Assembly (NCBI RefSeq): GCF_001540865.1
Contig: NC_033635.1
Location: 4,932,117-4,996,116, forward strand
DNA: 64,000 bases
Origin: Ananas comosus
Lineage: Eukaryota > Streptophyta > Magnoliopsida > Poales > Bromeliaceae
Reading direction: 5' to 3'
Shown here one piece after another: positions 59,533-64,000 of the stretch. Each line of letters opens with the position of its first letter. The stretch's first letter is position 1. Under the pieces are notes generated by a model. That model made no database searches. It was given only the letters and a program-made list of their open reading frames with translations, and was not told where the DNA came from. A program made the translations under genes and the position numbers.

Positions 59533-59825
59533 CCGCTGAAATTTTTGCTAAAGTTTTTGCTGATTTTCAAAAAGAAGATGAAATCTCAGTTAAGGAAGAT
59601 TATAATAAATTAAGAGAGATCTATTTTTTCAAAAATACAGAGCTTATAGGTCTACATATGCTCGCCAGTTATGGCAAAAGCGAGTGGAAAGAAATGTGCA
59701 GCTATAACAAAAGTGAGTGGAAAAAGATGAGAAAGGCTAAGTTTACAACTAAGAGAGATTGTAATCTTTATAAACCTTCATTCAGTGGCTTTAGAAATTA
59801 TTCAATTCCGTCGGGCTTTCAATAA
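59533..59825 (+). CDS. Orphan terminal-exon-like open frame, unknown product
   Basis: A 96-codon open frame (GCT at 59535 to CAA at 59820, then TAA TAA) directly behind a strong acceptor (actctttcctttttcag). It has no in-frame start codon near its beginning, so it would be a last exon. The product is charged and aromatic: AEIFAKVFADFQKEDEIS, then a tandem-like pair SYGKSEWKEMC and SYNKSEWKKMR, ending NYSIPSGFQ. I do not recognise the family. No matching upstream exon is visible in the preceding 1.7 kb. It may be an exon remnant or chance. Confidence 0.35.
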
Positions 59826-59828
59826 TAA

Positions 59829-60230
59829 AAAAAAAAAAATGACAAGACTTGTAGAAATAGGAGGGAAATGAAAAAACAAAATATAAAATATAAAAGGATC
59901 AAAAAGTGCTTTTTAAATCAATATATTTGGTTAAAAAAAAATAAAATTCAAAAATAAAATATAAAATTCAAAAAAAGAAATATTTACACCTAGATACCCT
60001 CCCCAATCTGAAGAAGGCCCATCCTTGAGAGAAAGGCCCAACCTTTCTCCGAACGATGGGCCTTGATTTTCTCGGGAAGACCATCACGGCCCCCGAGCAC
60101 AAGGCTTGGGAAGGGCCGAGTCTTGGGGTTGGCCCATCGGCTGGCCTATTGGACTAACATGGCCCAGGCCTTTTGCGGGCCATGTCGTGCTGGGCCGAAG
60201 CCCACGGAGGGCGGGCAAACATGATTAGAG
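59829..60230. other. Intergenic DNA with a GGCC-rich stretch
   Basis: AT-rich to about 59995, then a stretch rich in ggccca/tgggcc motifs resembling hAT-like ends seen elsewhere here. No clear boundaries. Confidence 0.45.
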
Positions 60231-60490
60231 ATGTCAACGGGTCGGATCCGGGGCGGATTTTCACAAACCCGAACCCGAACCCGACTCCAAACCCGAGACC
60301 TGAACCCGAACCCGACGGATTTTAAAAATCCATATCCAAACCCGAATCCGACCAAAAATCCGAAACCCGAACCCGAACCCGAACCCGAAAATTTGAACCC
60401 GAAATAATTATTTCTTTTTTCAATATTTCAAAATATATTATATTAAATCTAAATTTTTAAAATACAAATTCAAATATAACATCAAATATA
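60231..60490. repeat. (GAACCC)n-type repeat element
   Basis: Starts agatgtcaacgggtcggatc and contains many aacccgaacccga units, a known style of hAT-like non-autonomous element ends in plants. The right end is not clear. Confidence 0.5.
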
Positions 60491-60497
60491 TATATAT

Positions 60498-60529
<32 letters not shown>

Positions 60530-60530
<1 letters not shown>

Positions 60531-61045
60531 AGCGCTGTTGTGCTCTCAGGAGCAGGGTCTCCGTGCTCCTGAGCTGTTTTCGATGATGGAATTTTTGAAT
60601 CGATGATCGGCTCCATTAGACTTGATCTAGGGTATTTGAAGTGTCTAGAAAATAATTTTTGTGATTTTTTGATATTATTTACCTAGTGATCGAAAGGATT
60701 CAAAATTAATAATTTTTAATGGCTGATATCTGCCGTTTTCAAGTTTAACGGTGTAGAAGTATTCAAATCAGATAAATTTTGATGCAAAATTCTTTATACT
60801 ATATACAACAAAATCAGTATTTCTGATCGAAAATTTTAGTGCTATATCACCGCTTTTTATAGGATTTTTATTTTCAGCCGTTAAAAATTATTGATTTTGA
60901 ATCATTTCGATTGGTAGGTAAATGATATCGAAAAAAAGCAAAAATTATTTTCTAGAAACTTCAAATACGCTAGATCAAGTCTAACGGAGCCGATTGTCGA
61001 TTCAGAAATTTCATCATCGAAACGGCTGAGAGCACAGCAGTCCTG

Positions 61046-61047
<2 letters not shown>
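60530..61047. mobile_element. Long inverted-repeat TA element, 'GAGGCCTC' type
   Basis: Left cagcgctgttgtgctctcag, right gagcacagcagtcctgct; core as in 35663-36217. (TA)n(GA)n on both sides. Confidence 0.85.

Positions 61048-61121
<74 letters not shown>
61048..61121. repeat. (TA)n(GA)n microsatellite
   Basis: Compound repeat separating two elements of one family. Confidence 0.95.
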
Positions 61122-61123
<2 letters not shown>

Positions 61124-61660
61124 AGGGCTGCTGTGCTCTCAGGAGCACGGAGGCCTCCGTGCTCTTGAGCCGTTTTCGATGATGGAATTTTCAAATCGAC
61201 GATCGGTTCCGTTAGACTTGATCTAGCGCATTTGAAGTTTTTAGAAAGTAATTTTTGCGATTTTTTGATATCATTTACCTAGTGATCGAAAAACGATTCA
61301 AAATTCATAATTTTAATAGTGATATCTGCCGTTTTCAAGTTTAACGTGTAGAAGTATCAAAATCAGATGAAATTTTGATACAAAATTCTTTATACTATCT
61401 GCAATAAGATCAATATTTTGATCGAAAATTTAGTGCTATATCACACTTTTATAGATTTTTATTTCAGCCGTTAAAAATTATTGATTTTGAATTCTTTCAA
61501 TTGCTAGGTAAATGATATCGAAAACCAGCAAAAATTATTTTCTAGAAACTCAAATACACTAGATCAAGTTTAACGGAGCCGATCATCGACGGAAAACTCC
61601 ATCATCGAAAACGCTCAGGACACAGAGGCCTCCGTGCTCCTAAGAGCACAGCAGCCCGGT
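61122..61660. mobile_element. Long inverted-repeat TA element, 'GAGGCCTC' type
   Basis: Left acagggctgctgtgctctca with the palindromic tip around cggaggcctccg, right ctaagagcacagcagccc. The right half carries several one-base losses relative to sibling copies. Confidence 0.84.
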
Positions 61661-61678
61661 TATATATATATATATATA

Positions 61679-61721
<43 letters not shown>

Positions 61722-61749
61722 TATATATAATATATATATATTATATATA

Positions 61750-62270
61750 GTCCAGCTGGCTATACTATCGATAGCACGGGCCTCTCGTGCTACCAAGTTG
61801 TTTCGATAATCGGCTCAAATCGACGATCGCTCCGTTAGACTTGATCTACACATAAAAGCATTGAAACTAAATTTTCAATAATTTTTTCGACATCATTTGA
61901 CTAGTGATGCAAAACATCTCAAAATTGACCATTTAATGCCGATGTGCTGTTTGTGATTTAACGGTGTAAAACAATCCAAATCCGATATAAAATTTTATAG
62001 AAAATTTCTTTCACTATTAGAGTAAGATCAGCATATCTGATCTTGAATTTAAATCTTTATCATCATTTTTATGCAGATTTTTAATTTTCACCTCAATTTA
62101 GTTATTTGTTTTGATAGGTAAATGATATCGAAAAATTATGAAATTTAGTTTCCAAATACTTTTATATATAGTTCTAGTTTAACGAGCCGATCGTCGATTT
62201 GAAAGCCACAATCATCGAAAACAATTTGTAGCACGGAGCCCCGTGCTACCGATAGTATAGTGCCGGACTA
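61750..62270. mobile_element. Long inverted-repeat TA element, 'CTACCGATAG tip'
   Basis: Left ctggctatactatcgatagc, right ctaccgatagtatagtgccg; core gtaagatcagcatatctgat matches the host element at 31459/35356. Many one-base gaps. Confidence 0.8.
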
Positions 62271-62434
62271 ATACTATATATATATATATATATATAATAT
62301 ATATAATATATATATTATATATATATATATATAGTATATATATATGTATATAATATATATATATGTATATATATATATACATATATATATATAATACATA
62401 TATATATACATATATATATATGTATATATATTAT
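62271..62434. repeat. Complex (TA)n/(TATG)n tract
   Basis: Imperfect TA repeat with gtatata and catata interruptions. Confidence 0.9.
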
Positions 62435-62963
62435 AGCAGCTGTTGTGCTCTCAGAGCATGAAGGCCTTCGTGCTCCTGAGCTGTTTTCGATGATGGAGTT
62501 CGAATCGACGATCGTTCCGTTAAAATTAATCACTAGCGTATTTGAAGTTTCTAGAAAATAATTTTTGCATTTTTTGATATCATTCATATCTAGCAATCGA
62601 AAGATTCAAAATCATATTTTTTAAACGCTTGAAAATAAAAATCCTATAAAAAGTGTGATATAGCACTAACATTTCCGATCAAAAATATTGATCTTGTTGT
62701 AGAATAGTATAAAGAATTTTGTATCAAAATTCATCTATTTAATACTTCTACACCATTAAACTTGAAAACGCAGATATCAAACCATTAAAAATTATGAATT
62801 TTGAATCCTTTCGATACACTATGTGATATCAAAAAAATCACAAAAAATTATTTTCTAAAAACTTCTAATGCGCTAGATCAAGTCTAACGAACTGATCGTC
62901 GATTGAAAAATCCATCATGAAAGCGGTCACGACATGAGCCCTCCGTGCTCCTGAGAAGCCTGC

Positions 62964-62964
<1 letters not shown>
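62435..62964. mobile_element. Long inverted-repeat TA element, 'GAGGCCTC' type, noisy
   Basis: Left gcagctgttgtgctctcaga, right ctccgtgctcctgagaagcc. Core as in the sibling copies but with frequent indels. Confidence 0.78.
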
Positions 62965-63021
<57 letters not shown>

Positions 63022-63030
63022 ATATATAAT

Positions 63031-63255
63031 TTGAGCTCTATACTTTAAAATACCAAGTTATGGTCTTGTAATTTTTAGCCATTGGATTAAGAGAATATAC
63101 GTTAGGATGATGTGGGCCCCTCTAGGGTGTAGTGGTGTTGATTGAATAGTATATATCTAATGTTGAAATAATCGATGAGTAGATCTAACGGTGAAAAACT
63201 TACAAGCACCAAGTGCATGGTACTTTTTACAAGCACCATAGGGCTGGACTCTATA
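63031..63255. mobile_element. Short TA-flanked MITE
   Basis: Left tgagctctatactttaaaat, right tacaagcaccatagggctgg; short core with gatgatgtgggcccctctag and gatctaacggtgaaaaact. Confidence 0.72.
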
Positions 63256-63295
63256 TATATAATATATATAATTATATATATATTATATAATATAT

Positions 63296-63361
63296 ATAGA
63301 GAGAAGAGAGAGAGAGAGAGAAAGAGAGAGAAGAGAGAAGAGAGAGAGAGAAGAGAGAGAA
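63296..63361. repeat. (GA)n microsatellite
   Basis: GA run with gaa interruptions following a TA tract. Confidence 0.95.
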
Positions 63362-63610
63362 TTGGAACTGGCTACTATTAGTAGCAAAATACCATTATTT
63401 GCTAACCCCAGTTTTTTAGCCTTTGGATCAACTGTTCAATATTTCTAACCAATTGGATAAATACTATAAACCCAGTGGAGACTACTCAACCCTAGGGACC
63501 ACTCAACTCTAACCGACTAATATCATCCCGACCTATATTTTCTCATCAAAGGGTTAAAACTTGATAAAAAAGAGAGTTTTACTATTAATAGTATTCCAGC
63601 CTTAATTCTA
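63362..63610. mobile_element. Short TA-flanked MITE
   Basis: Left ggaactggctactattagta, right ttactattaatagtattcca; core with ccctagggaccactcaac. Confidence 0.78.
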
Positions 63611-63626
63611 TACTATATAACGATTC

Positions 63627-64000
63627 AAATTCCAAATTTTTAATAGTTGATATCTGCCGTTTCAATTTAACGTGTAGAAGTATCTTAAAATCAGATGAAA
63701 TTTTGATAGCAAAATCTCTTTATACTATTGGGGCAATAAGAATCAATATTTTGATCGAGAAATTTAGTGGCTATATCACACTTTTATAGGATTTTTATTT
63801 TTCACCGTTAAAAATTATGATTTTTGAATATCTTTCAATTGCTAGGTAATGATATCGAAACACAGCAAAAATTATTTCTAGAAACTCAAAATAGCACTAG
63901 ATCAAGTTTAAACCGGAGCCGATCAATCGATCGGAAAACTCGCATCATCGAAAACCGCTCAGGACACAGAGGCCTCCTGTGCTCCTAAGACAACAGCATG
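63627..64000. mobile_element. Right half of a 'GAGGCCTC'-type element, cut by the window end
   Basis: Follows 61300-61650 almost phrase by phrase (gatatctgccgtttcaattt, tcaatattttgatcgaga, gatatcgaaacacagc) but with many single-base insertions. Confidence 0.8.

Overview
The window is plant nuclear DNA. It has spliced genes, several U2 snRNA genes, Ty1/copia and L1-type retroelements, tRNA-derived SINEs, hAT- and Harbinger-like MITEs and very many (TA)n/(GA)n-flanked inverted-repeat elements. GC-rich exons set in AT-rich introns suggest a monocot. I cannot name the species from sequence alone; a bromeliad-like genome is a guess.

Layout. 1-7.6 kb: two identical, damaged copies of one Ty1/copia element, an assembly gap, and a solo LTR of the same family inside a MITE. 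8.1-10.1 kb: inverted-repeat elements, one holding a nested solo LTR. 11.35-23.6 kb: the one clearly intact protein gene, a nine-exon secreted polyamine oxidase (486 residues), with an intron in its 3' UTR; its introns are loaded with repeats. 23.8-29.07 kb: a copia relic, then repeat unit A carrying a U2 snRNA gene. 29.07-38.0 kb: a chain of MITEs and a 3.9-kb LTR-like element. 38.0-42.95 kb: unit B, a paralogue of unit A with a second U2. 43-45 kb: more inverted-repeat elements and a third, best-preserved U2. 46.3-49.3 kb: a Harbinger-like MITE and a decayed paralogue of the polyamine oxidase 3' end. 49.3-57.8 kb: an L1-type LINE on the minus strand with a 15-bp target duplication and a solo LTR inside it. 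59.5 kb: an orphan open frame behind a good splice acceptor. 60.2-64 kb: a dense array of inverted-repeat elements whose sequence looks poorly polished at the end.

How it fits together. The polyamine oxidase 3' tail and the flank behind it have been copied more than once (24.6, 38.1 and 48.6-49.3 kb). The copies act as a before/after record of transposition: a SINE sits only in unit A, another SINE and a hAT-like element only in unit B, and two different hAT-like elements sit at nearly the same place in the two oxidase tails. The SINEs and the LINE share a 3' tail with a small hairpin, which suggests that this LINE lineage supplies the reverse transcriptase for the SINEs. The commonest feature is a set of TA-flanked elements built from one of two inner cores plus exchangeable terminal hairpins; this modular architecture is the least explained structure in the window.
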